Source: Ensifer sesbaniae
GTDB taxonomy: Bacteria > Pseudomonadota > Alphaproteobacteria > Rhizobiales > Rhizobiaceae
Direction: 5' to 3'
Length of the DNA: 64,000 bases
Assembly: GCF_013283665.1 (NCBI RefSeq)
Contig: NZ_JABEKU010000001.1
Location: forward strand, 2,294,001 to 2,358,000
A program made the position numbers and the translations under genes. This document shows, in pieces, positions 46,570-55,480 of the stretch. Numbering within the stretch: the stretch's first letter is position 1; every line of letters begins with the position of its first letter. A model generated the notes under the pieces. The model saw only the letters and a list, made by a program, of their open reading frames with translations. It made no database searches and was not told where the DNA came from.

Positions 46570-48591
46570 TCAATTCTTCGAACTGCCGAGCCCCTTGGCC
46601 AGCCGCACAACATTGACGAACTCGCCGCGATAGCCGAACGGATCGGCGCCCTTTGAAGCAGCGGCAAGGTCGATGATCGAGTCGTAGGAATAGTCGGCCA
46701 GGGCCGTCACGCCCGAGAGCTTCTGCCCAAAGGCCGCAACCGCGACGGAGAAGCGGACGTCGGTGGGCGCCTCGGCGAGCGACGGCACCGCATTGGCCTC
46801 GGTCACCGGCGTGGTGATCAACTCGCTCCTGTCGCCGTCCGGCTTCTTGTAGCGGATCTTCAGGAAGGCGAGCTCGCCGCTGTTCGGGCTTGCTTCTGCC
46901 CCCGGCTTCTCGGCCGTCGCATAGCGCAGGTCGTCGTTCAGCACCGCCGGGCTGCCCTTCGGCGTCACCTCGTAGATCGCCGTCACGCTGTGGCCGGAGC
47001 CGATGTCGCCGGCATCCACCTTGTCGTTGTTGAAGTCTTCGCGCTTCAAGGCGCGGGTCTCGTAGCCGATCAGGCGGTATTCGGCGATCGCCGTCGGGTT
47101 GAACTCGACCTGCAGCTTGACGTCCTTGGCGATCGCAAAGAGCGACGAGCCCGCCTCCTCCACCAGCGTCTTCTGCGCCTCGGCCAGCGTATCGATATAG
47201 GCGGCGGTGCCATTGCCGTTCTGGGCGATCGTCTGCATCAGCGCGTCGTTGTAATTGCCACGGCCGAAGCCGAGCACCGAAAGGAAGATGCCGCTCCTGC
47301 GCTTCTCCTCGATCAGCCGCTTCAGGTCCTCGTCGCTCGACGGGCCGACGTTGAAATCGCCATCGGTCGCCAGCATGACGCGGTTGACCCCGCCCTTGAC
47401 GAAAGCCTTCTCGGCGAGCGCGTAGGCGGCATCGATGCCCTCGGCACCGGCGGTCGAGCCGCCGGGCTGCAAGGTATCGATGGCCGCAAGGATCTTCGCC
47501 TTGTCCTTGACCGTGGTCGGCTCCAGCACCGTTCCGGCATTGCCGGCATAGGTGACGATCGAGACCGTATCCTCGGGCTTCAGCTTTTCGACGAGCAGCC
47601 GGAAGGCGCTCTTCAACAGCTGCAGCTTGTCCGGCTCGTCCATGGAGCCGGAAACGTCGATCAGGAAGACGAGGTTCGTCTTCGGCGCCTCCGCCGGCAC
47701 GACGTCATAACCCTTGATCGCCACGTGCATCAGCCGCGTGCCGCCGTTCCACGGCGTCGGCGTTACTGTCACCGTCGCCTTGAAGGGTTCGGCAGCGGTT
47801 ACCGGCCGCGGCCAGTCATAGGGGAAGTAGTTGACCATCTCCTCGACGCGCACGGCGTCGGGCTCCGGCATCTGTCCTTCCATCAGCGAGCGGCGCACGA
47901 AGGCATAGGATGCCGTGTCGACATCGATCGAGAAGGTCGAGACCGGATCGGTGGCAACGCTTTTCACCGGATTGCTCTCGGCCTTGCCGAAGCGCTCGCG
48001 GTTTTCCTCAGGTGCGGCGAGCAATTCGTGCCGAGCGACCGGCGCCGGCAGAAAGGTCATCTGCGGCTGCACGGCACCGACGGCAGAGAGCGGGGCGGCG
48101 CTGTCGCTCGCCATGCGGTTGGCGAGCGCGTCGGCTTCCGCGGACACTGCAGCTTCGCTCTCGGCCTGTACGGCAGCCGGCGCCTCCACGGTTCTCGCTT
48201 CCCGTTGGCGCGCGAGTTCGGCGGCCGCTTTCTTCGCAGCCGCCTGCGGTTCCGCCTCCTGCCTCGGCTGATCCTTCAGCGCAATCTCCTGCGCGCTCTC
48301 GCCGAAGGGCGCACCGTTGCGCGTCAGTTCGAGCGTCAGAAAGGCGGCGGCGGGCACGACCAAGAGGGTGGCCAGTGCCGATCCGGCAAGCAGTTTCCGG
48401 TTCATGATGGGGCTCCATATCCGGTTGAAGATGGAGCTTTGACGAACCGGCCGGGCCGATCCTTGGGTGGAGGTTGCATTTTCTTGCTGCTCGTCGAAGG
48501 CCTGCATGGCGGCGGCGAGCGCGCGGGCGCGCGCCTGCCGAGAAGCCTTCGGCGGGTTGAGCCCGCCAAGCTTTTCGAAATCGTCGCTCAT
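46570..48591 (-). CDS. Membrane-anchored von Willebrand factor A protein (YfbK-like)
   Basis: 673 residues. Cytoplasmic N-terminal ~65 residues, one membrane helix (about 66-88, LLAGSALATLLVVPAAAFLTL), a Glu/Ala-rich linker, then a VWA domain with MIDAS DVSGSMDEPDK and a C-terminal DUF3520-like region. It starts 2 bases after the ECF sigma stop, so the two are translationally coupled. Topology (short cytosolic part, one helix, periplasmic sensor) is that of an anti-sigma factor; this role is inferred. Confidence 0.88.
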   Translation of the reverse strand: MSDDFEKLGGLNPPKASRQARARALAAAMQAFDEQQENATSTQGSARPVRQSSIFNRIWSPIMNRKLLAGSALATLLVVPAAAFLTLELTRNGAPFGESAQEIALKDQPRQEAEPQAAAKKAAAELARQREARTVEAPAAVQAESEAAVSAEADALANRMASDSAAPLSAVGAVQPQMTFLPAPVARHELLAAPEENRERFGKAESNPVKSVATDPVSTFSIDVDTASYAFVRRSLMEGQMPEPDAVRVEEMVNYFPYDWPRPVTAAEPFKATVTVTPTPWNGGTRLMHVAIKGYDVVPAEAPKTNLVFLIDVSGSMDEPDKLQLLKSAFRLLVEKLKPEDTVSIVTYAGNAGTVLEPTTVKDKAKILAAIDTLQPGGSTAGAEGIDAAYALAEKAFVKGGVNRVMLATDGDFNVGPSSDEDLKRLIEEKRRSGIFLSVLGFGRGNYNDALMQTIAQNGNGTAAYIDTLAEAQKTLVEEAGSSLFAIAKDVKLQVEFNPTAIAEYRLIGYETRALKREDFNNDKVDAGDIGSGHSVTAIYEVTPKGSPAVLNDDLRYATAEKPGAEASPNSGELAFLKIRYKKPDGDRSELITTPVTEANAVPSLAEAPTDVRFSVAVAAFGQKLSGVTALADYSYDSIIDLAAASKGADPFGYRGEFVNVVRLAKGLGSSKN

Positions 48592-48593
48592 GG

Positions 48594-49139
48594 TCACACT
48601 GCCTCCTTGCCAAGCACTGTCTTGAGGCGCTTGCGCGCCTCGTGCACATGCCAGGATATGGTTGCCTCCGAACAGCCGAGCACGTCGGCCGCAGCTGCGT
48701 GGCTCAGCCCCTCGGCATAGACGAGCAGCACCGCGTCGCACTGTTTTTCCGGCAGTTCGCGCACTGCCGCCCAGAGCGCCTCGCGCTGCTCCTCGTCGGG
48801 ATCCTGGGGCTGCGCGATCGTCACCTGCTCGCTGGCATAGGCCTGCAGCCGCCGGTCGTCGCGCGCCTGCCGCCTCTTGTGGTCACGCGCGGCATTCAGC
48901 GTCAGCGTATAGAGCCAGGTGCGAAACCGGCTGGTGCCGCGAAAGCCGCGGATCGCGCTGCCGAGACGCAGGCACACCTCCTGGGCGATATCGTCAGCAT
49001 CCGAGACATCGCCGGACCAGCGCCAGGCGACCGCATGGACAAAATCATAGTGCCGCTCGACCAGCTGGCCAAAGGCCTGCCGGTCTCCATTCACCGCCTT
49101 TTCGACGAGTTCAGCGTCCAAATCCGTGCCCGCCCTCAC
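48594..49139 (-). CDS. ECF-family RNA polymerase sigma factor
   Basis: 181 residues from a GTG at 49139; a nearby ATG (49144) is out of frame. Sigma-70 region 2 (ADDIAQEVCLRLGSAIRGFRG ... WLYTLTLNAARDHKRR) and region 4 (GLSHAAAADVLGCSEATISWHVHEARKRL) are both complete. Coupled to the VWA membrane protein downstream. Confidence 0.93.
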   Translation of the reverse strand: MRAGTDLDAELVEKAVNGDRQAFGQLVERHYDFVHAVAWRWSGDVSDADDIAQEVCLRLGSAIRGFRGTSRFRTWLYTLTLNAARDHKRRQARDDRRLQAYASEQVTIAQPQDPDEEQREALWAAVRELPEKQCDAVLLVYAEGLSHAAAADVLGCSEATISWHVHEARKRLKTVLGKEAV

Positions 49140-49255
49140 CTCATTTGAACCTTAGACGTTGCAGGCAAACCATTCCTTGGGTGGAAAGAAGATTTTTTTA
49201 TCGGGATCAGGAAAAGTGCCTGCGGTTTCCGGCCGCATCCCGCGCCCAAAGAACG

Positions 49256-50005
49256 TCAGCGTGGAAATTTCCCGACGACGGCGATCATCGGCCCCAGCGG
49301 AAACAGCCGATCATGGCGGTTGATCTCGGGCGCATAGACGCTGGAAATCGTGCCGTCGAGAAACAGCGCATTGGGGCAATCCAATGTGTCACGAAAGAGC
49401 GTCGCGAAATCGTGGAACCGCACCGGGCGTTTGGAGACGACGAAGACCACCTCTCCTTTGGCCGTCACGCCGACGCCGTTGCGGGTCTTGAAGCTGGTGC
49501 TATCGGGCAGGAAACGCGGATGCAGCTTGCCGTCGATCACCAGCATCGGCCCGGATTGGGTGGCGAAGCGTGGGGCAATCCCGGCGTCGCGATAGGCGTC
49601 CGCCGCCATCACCCCCGCCTTGCCGTCACCGACATAGAAGACCCCGTTCGGCAGCAGGTGGAAATTGCCCCAGCCGGTATTGGTGTTGAGCGGCGCCTGC
49701 TCGCGCCCCTCCTCGATGTGCAGGCCGACCGGCGACAGATCCTCGTGAAACATGCCGCCATTCATCGCAAAGGCCATGTATTCGTCACGGTGGCGCAATT
49801 CGAGCGATAGCGCCCGGAAGGAGCGGAAGGGAACGCCGGCCTGGTCCTTGTTGTAGAGGCGGATATCGCTTGTCGCCGGATCGAAGCTGCAGGCGACATA
49901 GTCCCGGCCGAGATGGCTGACGTCGCGGCAGGCGCCGAGCGCGGGCCCGGCAAGACCGGCGGAGAGAACGGCGCCGACGAGAAAAGGTTTGGGAAAAAGC
50001 GGCAT
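49256..50005 (-). CDS. Exported phosphodiester glycosidase-like protein (NAGPA/DUF2233)
   Basis: 249 residues from the ATG at 50005. Signal peptide (about 1-25, ending ALGACRD). Family motifs AMNGGMFHEDLSPVGLHIE, NGVGVTAKGEVVFVVS and ALFLDGTISSVYAPE. Possibly cleaves a sugar phosphodiester in the periplasm; the substrate is unknown. Confidence 0.85.
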   Translation of the reverse strand: MPLFPKPFLVGAVLSAGLAGPALGACRDVSHLGRDYVACSFDPATSDIRLYNKDQAGVPFRSFRALSLELRHRDEYMAFAMNGGMFHEDLSPVGLHIEEGREQAPLNTNTGWGNFHLLPNGVFYVGDGKAGVMAADAYRDAGIAPRFATQSGPMLVIDGKLHPRFLPDSTSFKTRNGVGVTAKGEVVFVVSKRPVRFHDFATLFRDTLDCPNALFLDGTISSVYAPEINRHDRLFPLGPMIAVVGKFPR

Positions 50006-50082
50006 GGCAAAAGGTCCAATCGAATCAGAGACCAAGCATCACGGAGATTGCGGCGGTTCTGGCGCAGCGCCAGCGAAAGTCG

Positions 50083-50634
50083 TCAGCCGCCCGCAAGCAG
50101 CCCCATGGCCATGACGAGGCCGAAGCATCCGGCGGCGGCGGCCAGCCCGAAGATCACGCACAGGCAGGCAAGCCCCCCGACGCCCATCAGCACGTAGGAG
50201 CCGGGATCGCGATTGAGCACGTCCTGCGACAGGGAAAGCAGGAGCCGCTTTTCCCTGAGCGTCGTGGCAAGCTTGACCGCGTGACGCTTCGCCTCCTTCT
50301 GCACCTCGCTGAAATTGTTGCCAATCGCCAGGAAGGTGAAGAACAGGCCAAGGGCGCTGACGGTCAACGCGAACTTCCGGAGCAAATTGATCGCATCGGG
50401 AAGGAGATCGCTTGCCAGCACCGAACGGTCCACCAGCGCGTCGAAGCCCGCGATGCAGGCGGCGATGACGGCCGCGTGGCCGGCGCCGATCGCCAGCAGG
50501 CGCTTGAACGCTTCCTCCAGGATCTGGCTGTTTGCGGCGTGGATACTGTCGAGACGGGAGATCTGCGCTTCCACTTCCTCGCGCGAGAGGTGCGGAGGAT
50601 AGTTGCTCACGGATACGACTGGGCTGCCTCTCAT
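50083..50634 (-). CDS. Hypothetical membrane protein, 183 residues
   Basis: Charged N-terminal coiled region, two hydrophobic helices (about 47-70 and 88-108), a basic cytosolic loop, and a C-terminal hydrophobic hairpin (about 150-180, rich in Gly/Ala/Cys). No recognised domain. Immediately downstream of nothing obvious; 77 bp from the phosphodiester glycosidase start. Confidence 0.6.
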   Translation of the reverse strand: MRGSPVVSVSNYPPHLSREEVEAQISRLDSIHAANSQILEEAFKRLLAIGAGHAAVIAACIAGFDALVDRSVLASDLLPDAINLLRKFALTVSALGLFFTFLAIGNNFSEVQKEAKRHAVKLATTLREKRLLLSLSQDVLNRDPGSYVLMGVGGLACLCVIFGLAAAAGCFGLVMAMGLLAGG

Positions 50635-50792
50635 ACGATGGACTCCAACGCCACGCCGTCCAGATCGGTGTAAATTCGATAATATTATCTTTCCAGGACA
50701 TCTCCAATTTTAGTCATTTTGGAGATTTCCACCATCTTTGCGGGCAAAGACGGCAATGCGGTCGCGTCTCATGCGTGAAATCGAGACGCAGG

Positions 50793-50896
50793 CTAGGTCC
50801 TTTCACTGTTTCATGGAAACAGTGAAAGGACCTAGCCTTTTGAAATTACGCAATTCCGGACGGAAAACCGTTTCACACTTTTCCTGGAATTGCTCT
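50793..50896. repeat. Complete R2 element
   Basis: CTAGGTCCTTTCACTGTTTC...GAAACAGTGAAAGGACCTAG then ACGCAATTCCGGACGGAAAACCG...CCTGGAATTGCTCT; the reverse orientation of 41406-41510. It ends ~20 bp beyond the stop of the FeS-protein gene. Confidence 0.85.
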
Positions 50897-50918
50897 GAAA
50901 ACCGCACATGGTTTCCGC

Positions 50919-51623
50919 TCAAAGCTCGAGCGCCGCCATATGGAAACGGAGCTGCTCCAAGGGATAGCGATAGGCGTCCCCAACAGGACAGGCATCACGC
51001 GAGAGACAGCCTGTCGCGAGGCAGCCCGCCCTGCCCGCTTCGTTGCGCAGATGGCCGCGACAGAGGCCGACATCGAAGCGCTCATCGGCAAGCGCGTTTG
51101 CCGGACAGGCCGAGATGCAGGGCTTCTCGAGGCAGCGATCGCAAGGGTGCGCCTCCATGCGCTCGCCCGTGTCGCTCAGTGCCATTTCGAGCCCGAGCGC
51201 GCCGCGATAGCCGTGCCAGAGCCCGTAACGCGGATGGATGAGGATGCCGAGCGGCGACGCCTTCAGGCCCTCCGCCCGCATCGCCCATTGCTGGAACGGC
51301 TGCCAGGGCGGATCGGACGGGAAATAGGCGGTGGCGCCGCACGCTTCGGCGATCGGCCCGATCACCGCCTTCGACCAGGTATCGAGTGGATCGGCACCGC
51401 CGCGATCCGGCAGGCCATCCCGCCAGGCGCTGAAGGCTGGCCAGAGCGAGCCGCCGATATTGCCGACGAGCAGCACGCTTGCCGCCCGCCGCCCATCGGA
51501 AAGCAGCGGCGCTGCCTCTGCGGAGGAGAAGTTCAACGCTCCACGCACAAAAAGTCCGTGCGGCGCCAGCGCCGCACGGACCATCTCGATAAGCTTGTCC
51601 GCTGTCGCGGAAGGCGCCGTCAT
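50919..51623 (-). CDS. Iron-sulfur (ferredoxin-like) protein linked to the mttB system
   Basis: 234 residues. The C-terminal half has CDRCLEKPCISACP (C-x2-C-x4-C-x3-CP) and later C(GLCRGH)...GCLATGC...DACPVG cysteines, enough for one or two 4Fe-4S clusters; the N-terminal half has no motif I know. It is downstream of the mttB-like gene on the same strand. A role in re-reducing an oxidised corrinoid is plausible but inferred. Confidence 0.75.
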   Translation of the reverse strand: MTAPSATADKLIEMVRAALAPHGLFVRGALNFSSAEAAPLLSDGRRAASVLLVGNIGGSLWPAFSAWRDGLPDRGGADPLDTWSKAVIGPIAEACGATAYFPSDPPWQPFQQWAMRAEGLKASPLGILIHPRYGLWHGYRGALGLEMALSDTGERMEAHPCDRCLEKPCISACPANALADERFDVGLCRGHLRNEAGRAGCLATGCLSRDACPVGDAYRYPLEQLRFHMAALEL

Positions 51624-51730
51624 TTCGGTTTCGGCCCCTGGTGTTCGTAGTGCGGGCGCCAGACCTCCTTCTGGATCATGTCAGCCACCTGCGCCGCTCC
51701 GCCTTGCTCCCTGGCGCGCTCGGGAGCCTT

Positions 51731-53305
51731 TCAGGTGAAGGCGTCCGGCATCGAGTCCTTGCGGCTCGCGATATAGGCCTTGAGCTTTTCGTCGATCTCC
51801 GGATCGAGGTAAGGCGCCTCGTAATGTTCCAGCCAGGTGCGGGCGAGCGCATTGGCGCGCTGCTCGATGCGCTTTTCGCCTTCCACTTCCCACTGTTCGA
51901 AGGAGTTGTTGTCGGCAAGCGGCGAACGGTAGAAGGCGGTCTGGAAGTTTGCCTGGGTATGGGCGCAGCCGAGATAGTGGCTGCCCGGACCCACTTCGCG
52001 GATCGCGTCGAGCGCCTGGGCGTTTTCCGAGAGATCCACGCCTTCGGCCATCTTCTGCATCATGCCGAGCTGGTCCTGGTCGATCATGAACTTCTCGTAG
52101 GACGAGACGAGACCGCCTTCCAGCCAGCCGGCCGCATGCAGCACGAAATTGGTGCCGGCAAGCAGCGTCATGTTCAGCGTATTGGCCGATTCGTGCGCTG
52201 CCTGCGCATCCGGAACCTTGGAGCCGCAGAGCGAGCCGCCGGTACGGAAGGGAAGCTTCAGGCGACGGGCGAGCTGGGCCGCGCCGTAGGAGACGAGCGA
52301 CGGCTCCGGCGTGCCGAAGGTCGGCGCACCCGACTGCATCGAGATCGAGGCGGCAAAAGTGCCGAAGAGCACCGGCGCACCCTTGCGGATGAGCTGGGTG
52401 AACGAGGCGCCGGCGAGAACTTCGGCGAGGATCTGCGTCAGCGTGCCGGCAACCGTCACCGGGCTCATGGCGCCGGAGAGGATGAAGGGCGAAAGCACGC
52501 AGGCCTGGTTGTGGCGGGCATAGACCTTCAGCGCCCCCACCATGGTCTCGTCGAAGACCATCGGCGAGTTGGCGTTGATGAGGTTCAGCGTGACGCAGTT
52601 GTTTTCAACGAAGTCGTCGCCGAAGACGATCTTTGCCATGGCGATCGTGTCTTCCGCCCGCTCCGGCGCCGTCACCGAGCCCATGAAGGGTTTGTCGGAA
52701 TATTTGATATGGCTGTAGACCATATCGAGGTGGCGCTTGTTCACCGGGATATCGACCGGCTCGCAGACCGTGCCGCCGGACGAATGCACCGACGGCGCCA
52801 TATAGGCGAGCTTCACGAAATTGCGGAAATCCTCGATCGTCGCATAGCGCCTGACACCATCGAGGTCGCGCACGAAGGGTGGGCCGTAGACCGGCGCGAA
52901 GATCGTCGCCTTGCCGCCGACCTGGGCGCTGCGTTCAGGGTTGCGGGCGTGCCAGGTGAATTCCGAGGGCGCGGTCTTCAACAGTTCGCGGCAGAGCCCC
53001 TTGGGGAAATGAACGCGCTGGCCGCGCACATCGGCGCCGGCTTCTTTCCACAGTTCGAGCGCCTCGGCGTCGTCGCGGAACTCGATACCGATTTCCTCCA
53101 GGATCGTGTCGGCATTGCGCTCGATGAGCTGCAGGCCTTCCTCGTCGAGGACCTCGTATTCGCGAATCTTGCGCTGGATATAGGGCAGAGACGGCCCCGG
53201 ACCGCCGCCGGTGCGCGACGCACGCCGCGCTGCCGCTCCCCGTCCCTCGCCACGCGCGCGGCGGCCGCCGCCTTCACCCGCGCCCTGATCTGTTACGTCG
53301 CTCAT
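51731..53305 (-). CDS. MttB-family (trimethylamine methyltransferase-like) enzyme, non-pyrrolysine
   Basis: 524 residues. MttB superfamily fold, e.g. GGTVCEPVDIPVNKRHLDMVY, PFILSGAMSPVTVAG and the C-terminal HYLGCAHTQANFQTAFY. No in-frame amber codon, so it is not a pyrrolysine enzyme; non-Pyl relatives demethylate glycine betaine, carnitine and similar quaternary amines onto a corrinoid protein. An Arg/Gly/Ala-rich N-terminal ~30 residues is unusual. Divergent from the corrinoid protein, sharing its 335-bp promoter region. Confidence 0.88.
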   Translation of the reverse strand: MSDVTDQGAGEGGGRRARGEGRGAAARRASRTGGGPGPSLPYIQRKIREYEVLDEEGLQLIERNADTILEEIGIEFRDDAEALELWKEAGADVRGQRVHFPKGLCRELLKTAPSEFTWHARNPERSAQVGGKATIFAPVYGPPFVRDLDGVRRYATIEDFRNFVKLAYMAPSVHSSGGTVCEPVDIPVNKRHLDMVYSHIKYSDKPFMGSVTAPERAEDTIAMAKIVFGDDFVENNCVTLNLINANSPMVFDETMVGALKVYARHNQACVLSPFILSGAMSPVTVAGTLTQILAEVLAGASFTQLIRKGAPVLFGTFAASISMQSGAPTFGTPEPSLVSYGAAQLARRLKLPFRTGGSLCGSKVPDAQAAHESANTLNMTLLAGTNFVLHAAGWLEGGLVSSYEKFMIDQDQLGMMQKMAEGVDLSENAQALDAIREVGPGSHYLGCAHTQANFQTAFYRSPLADNNSFEQWEVEGEKRIEQRANALARTWLEHYEAPYLDPEIDEKLKAYIASRKDSMPDAFT

Positions 53306-53519
53306 TCGCTTTTCCTCTCCCGCGCATCACTTCTTGCGCCTTCAAGCATGGATTGGCCCTAATGCTACCAAGCATCGGGGTCCTTGCGGGTCTCAATGCG
53401 CCAAGGAGTGGCGCAACTCGAACACTACCGAGAAGCGATCCCACGACGCCAAAAACCGCGTGGCGCGAATATATTGTTTTTGTTAAGAATATGCAGGCGT
53501 CAAAAGAAGCTGCTCTCCC

Positions 53520-53546
53520 GTCGCTTTTTGTCATATGCGACGTCGC
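53520..53546. promoter_or_regulatory. Shared 27-bp motif, mttB/corrinoid promoter region
   Basis: GTCGCTTTTTGTCATATGCG followed by ACGTCGC. 22 of 27 positions equal the motif at 62290-62316 upstream of the MTHFR operon. Inverted GTCGC/GCGAC half-sites frame it. It lies ~95 bp from the corrinoid ATG and ~215 bp from mttB. A weaker TTTTTGTTAAGAATATGCAGG lies at 53478-53498. Confidence 0.65.
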
Positions 53547-53640
53547 TTTCGAAAACAGATTTTTAGAAATCGAACGTTATGGATTGGTGGACGCGCCCGA
53601 AATTTTCGCGCGGCCGTGCCAGGAACCGAGGAACCCCAAT

Positions 53641-54339
53641 ATGGCAGACGATGAAATCATTCTCGAGGACCTTTCCGACGAAGAACTCGTGCAGCAGATG
53701 CATGACGACCTCTATGACGGTCTGAAGGAGGAAATCGAGGACGGGACCCGCATCCTGCTCGAACGCGGCTGGACGCCTTATGACGTCCTGACCCAGGCAC
53801 TGGTCGAAGGCATGCGCATCGTCGGTATCGACTTCCGCGACGGCATCCTGTTCGTGCCCGAAGTGCTGCTGTCGGCCAACGCGATGAAGGCCGGCATGAC
53901 GATCCTGCGGCCGCTTCTCGCCGAAACCGGCGCGCCGAAGCTCGGCAAGATGGTGATCGGCACCGTCAAGGGCGACATTCACGACATTGGCAAGAACCTC
54001 GTCGGCATGATGATGGAAGGCGCCGGCTTCGATGTCGTCGACCTCGGCATCAACAACCCGGTCGAGAACTACCTCGAAGCGATCGAGCGCGAGCAGCCGG
54101 ATATTCTCGGCATGTCGGCGCTGCTGACCACCACCATGCCCTATATGAAGGTCGTGATCGACACGATGAAGGAAAAGGGCATGCGCGACGACTACGTCGT
54201 TCTCGTCGGCGGCGCGCCGCTGAACGAGGAATTCGGCAAGGCCGTCGGCGCCGACGCCTATTGCCGCGACGCGGCGATCGCCGTCGAAACCGCCAAGGAC
54301 TTCATGAAGCGCAAGCACAACCGCCTGGCGGCCAGCTGA
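53641..54339 (+). CDS. Methyl-carrying corrinoid protein (MtbC/MttC-like)
   Basis: 232 residues. N-terminal helical cap (about 10-95) and a B12-binding Rossmann domain with the D-x-H-x-x-G motif, cobalt-ligand His114 (GDIHDIGKN), plus SALLTTT and VGGAPL. It carries the methyl group between the MttB-like enzyme and a folate or other acceptor. A strong terminator follows at 54362-54403. Confidence 0.93.
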   Translation: MADDEIILEDLSDEELVQQMHDDLYDGLKEEIEDGTRILLERGWTPYDVLTQALVEGMRIVGIDFRDGILFVPEVLLSANAMKAGMTILRPLLAETGAPKLGKMVIGTVKGDIHDIGKNLVGMMMEGAGFDVVDLGINNPVENYLEAIEREQPDILGMSALLTTTMPYMKVVIDTMKEKGMRDDYVVLVGGAPLNEEFGKAVGADAYCRDAAIAVETAKDFMKRKHNRLAAS

Positions 54340-54361
54340 GCTTCGGGCGATCCGAAATGAA

Positions 54362-54403
54362 AAAGCCGGCCGCAGAAGTGAAATCTGCGGCCGGCTTTCT
54401 TAT
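54362..54403 (+). terminator. Strong terminator after the corrinoid gene
   Basis: A 15-bp perfect stem, AAAGCCGGCCGCAGA / TCTGCGGCCGGCTTT with a 7-base loop, followed by CTTAT. Symmetric A/T edges make it usable from the minus side too, for the entericidin gene. Confidence 0.88.
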
Positions 54404-54448
54404 ATGTAATGACGCGTCGACGGCGCGCCGTCAGGTGACGGGCACCCT

Positions 54449-54607
54449 TTAGTTGGCGGCCTTCGCCACGCTGCGGCCGGCGTCCTGCGTCGCGTTGACC
54501 ACATTTGCGGTGTCCCTGCCGATGCCGCGGATGGTGTTGCCGCAAGCGCTCAGCGTTGCCATGGCAACGAGAACGGCGCCGACGATGGCGAGATTTTTTA
54601 CTTTCAT
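54449..54607 (-). CDS. Entericidin A/B-family small lipoprotein
   Basis: 52 residues from the ATG at 54607, with AAGGAACC upstream. Lipobox LSAC near residue 22 then GNTIRGIGRDT, the entericidin signature. Small outer-membrane-associated lipoprotein; role unknown here. Confidence 0.85.
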   Translation of the reverse strand: MKVKNLAIVGAVLVAMATLSACGNTIRGIGRDTANVVNATQDAGRSVAKAAN

Positions 54608-54644
54608 GGTCAGGTTCCTTCCCGCATAGCCAAGTGGAATCAAG

Positions 54645-55265
54645 ATGGAAAAAATATCGCGTCCGATAGAACCCGCACAACCGAAAAAAGTTCACGTGAT
54701 CGGTTGTGGCGCCATCGCGCGCGAAATCCTGGCGATCTGCGAGGCGAACGGTCTTTCTCATATCGATCTCAACTGTCTGCCGGCCATCTGGCACAACACG
54801 CCGGAAAAGATCACGCCGGGCATTCGTGAGGCGATCGCCAAGGCGCGCGCCGAAGGCTTCGAGCGCATTTTCATCGCCTACGCCGATTGCGGCACCGGCG
54901 GCCATCTCGACCGGTTATGCGAGGAGGAAAAGGTCGAGCGCATCCCCGGCCCGCACTGCTATTCCTTCTTCGTCGGCAACGAGGATTTCGCCCGCCGCTG
55001 GGATGACGACATCACCGCCTTCTTCCTGACCGACTTCCTCGCCCGCCAATTCGAGGCCTTCGTCATCGAACCACTCGGCCTCAACCGCCATCCGGAGCTG
55101 AGGGACATGTATTTCGGCCATTACCGCAAGCTGGTCTATCTCTCGCAGCAGGAGGATCCGGCCCTGCAGGAAAAGGCGAAGAAGGCCGCCGATTATCTGG
55201 GGCTCGAATACGAGTACCGCTTCACCGGCTATGGGGATCTCGCGACGTCACTTCTGAAGGCGTGA
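54645..55265 (+). CDS. DUF1638-family protein
   Basis: 206 residues. DUF1638 pattern: KVHVIGCGAIAREILAI at the start and FIAYADCGTGGHLDRLC with a conserved cysteine. This family travels with corrinoid methyltransferase genes in other organisms (known association); the function is unproven, perhaps corrinoid or methyl-donor handling. It follows the corrinoid gene after a terminator and the entericidin gene. Confidence 0.8.
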   Translation: MEKISRPIEPAQPKKVHVIGCGAIAREILAICEANGLSHIDLNCLPAIWHNTPEKITPGIREAIAKARAEGFERIFIAYADCGTGGHLDRLCEEEKVERIPGPHCYSFFVGNEDFARRWDDDITAFFLTDFLARQFEAFVIEPLGLNRHPELRDMYFGHYRKLVYLSQQEDPALQEKAKKAADYLGLEYEYRFTGYGDLATSLLKA

Positions 55266-55480
55266 GGCGAAGGTGCGCGATCACCTGCGCCGTGTCATTC
55301 CATGGCGCACCGTGTAGCAAAGAGAACCAATATTCACCGACCGTGCCGGCGCGTGTTTACGCTATCGGCTGAATAGCGCCTTCCAGCGGCACGCGGGCCG
55401 CGGCGGACCCTTCCCGCCCCGGTGAGAAAGCTGCACAACGTACTGGCTGCAACTTACCGCTGACCACAGGACTGCCCGCC

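Noticed and set aside
51731-53305. Pyrrolysine-containing MttB
   Set aside because: The frame has no internal TAG and no pyl genes are in the window; it belongs to the non-pyrrolysine branch.
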